Positions 63,622-64,000 of a stretch of DNA of 64,000 nucleotides are shown here, piece after piece. Position 1 is the stretch's first letter; the number at the start of each line of letters is the position of its first letter. The notes under the pieces are model-generated. The model saw only the letters and a program-made list of their open reading frames with translations. It searched no databases and was not told the origin of the DNA. Where the stretch lies: positions 1 through 64,000 of the forward strand of contig PYSS01000003.1 in assembly GCA_003049465.1 (NCBI GenBank). Direction: 5' to 3'. The position numbers and the translations under genes were made by a program. Source of the stretch: Magnaporthiopsis rhizophila. Taxonomy: Eukaryota; Ascomycota; Sordariomycetes; Magnaporthales; Magnaporthaceae.

Positions 63622-64000
63622 GACTGCGAGTGGCCAAGAGCCAGAGGTGGTGCCAAGCGATGCTGCCCGGAGAGCGACCGCAATGAGTGGGATGGGGCGG
63701 CTGGTTCCGTAGGCGTTTGTCGAGTGACAGAGCCACGCAAGATGCGGGGCAGAGCAGAAGCTTGGGAGGAAACACGACCAGGATTAGCAGGAAGAGGAGA
63801 ATAGGAAGTGTTTGGCCTAAAATCTCTAGATATATCTCAATGGGCAAGGTAGACTAGGCTGGCAGCTAGCTGCGTCAGATGACGTTCAATATTCGAGACC
63901 AGGCATGCTCAAAAGGGTCGGATTCTTGGCTGGGATTTTGGGATGCCGCCAACAACGTCACCACACATGTTTCCGGTTCCCTGACTGGAGGACAAGCCTG
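63622..64000 (-). promoter_or_regulatory. Upstream region of the anoctamin-like gene
   Basis: The last ~380 bases lie upstream of the anoctamin-like ATG on the minus strand. No exon is recognised; the window ends here. Confidence 0.35.

Overview
This is a eukaryotic window from a filamentous ascomycete (Pezizomycotina, most likely a sordariomycete; I cannot name the genus). The evidence is many short spliceosomal introns with GTRNGT-type donors, GC-rich coding sequence, T/CT-rich untranslated regions, Gln/Pro-rich regulatory proteins, and single-copy genes of fungal type. A run of N inside a long poly-T tract shows it is draft assembly. I see no CRISPR array, rRNA, convincing tRNA, transposase, virus or biosynthetic gene cluster.

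Layout, with exon-level models built by hand. 1-6.3 kb: leader and gene of a two-finger transcription factor with a fungal_trans domain. 7.1-7.4 kb (-): a tiny spliced membrane-protein gene. 7.9-9.0 kb (+): mitochondrial ribosomal protein L4/uL29m. 10.2-12.4 kb (+): Rab GDP-dissociation inhibitor, 8 exons. 13.0-15.4 kb (-): nucleolar GTPase NOG1. 16.4-17.1 kb (+): orotate phosphoribosyltransferase. 17.5-18.7 kb (-): AANAT/PAA1-like acetyltransferase. 19-25.7 kb: a degenerate block with a poly-T/N gap, a minus-strand ankyrin-family relic, a plus-strand ankyrin-family pseudogene with three in-frame TAG codons and two frame shifts, and an F-box-like fragment. 26.1-29.4 kb (-): BRO1. 29.4-42.9 kb: 13.4 kb with no recognisable gene except a 40-codon Cys/His-rich ORF at 37.3 kb. 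42.9-44.8 kb (-): EXO70. 45.3-46.9 kb (-): class III aminotransferase. 48.0-49.3 kb (+): 2EXR protein. 49.6-52.5 kb (+): MCM3, preceded by a perfect 26-bp hairpin. 52.9-54.4 kb (-): MAK32-like PfkB protein. 55.0-57.8 kb (-): SH3-like protein with two in-frame introns. 58.8-60.3 kb (-): low-complexity protein. 60.9-63.6 kb (-): anoctamin/Ist2-like membrane protein.

The genes are mostly unrelated housekeeping functions: vesicle traffic and membranes (GDI, BRO1, EXO70, anoctamin), ribosome biogenesis and translation (NOG1, uL29m), replication (MCM3) and metabolism (OPRT, aminotransferase). I infer no operon or cluster logic. The most unusual material is the isolated Cys/His-rich microORF in the gene desert, the 26-bp hairpin before MCM3, the TAG-riddled ankyrin locus, and the unreported 78-codon membrane-protein gene.
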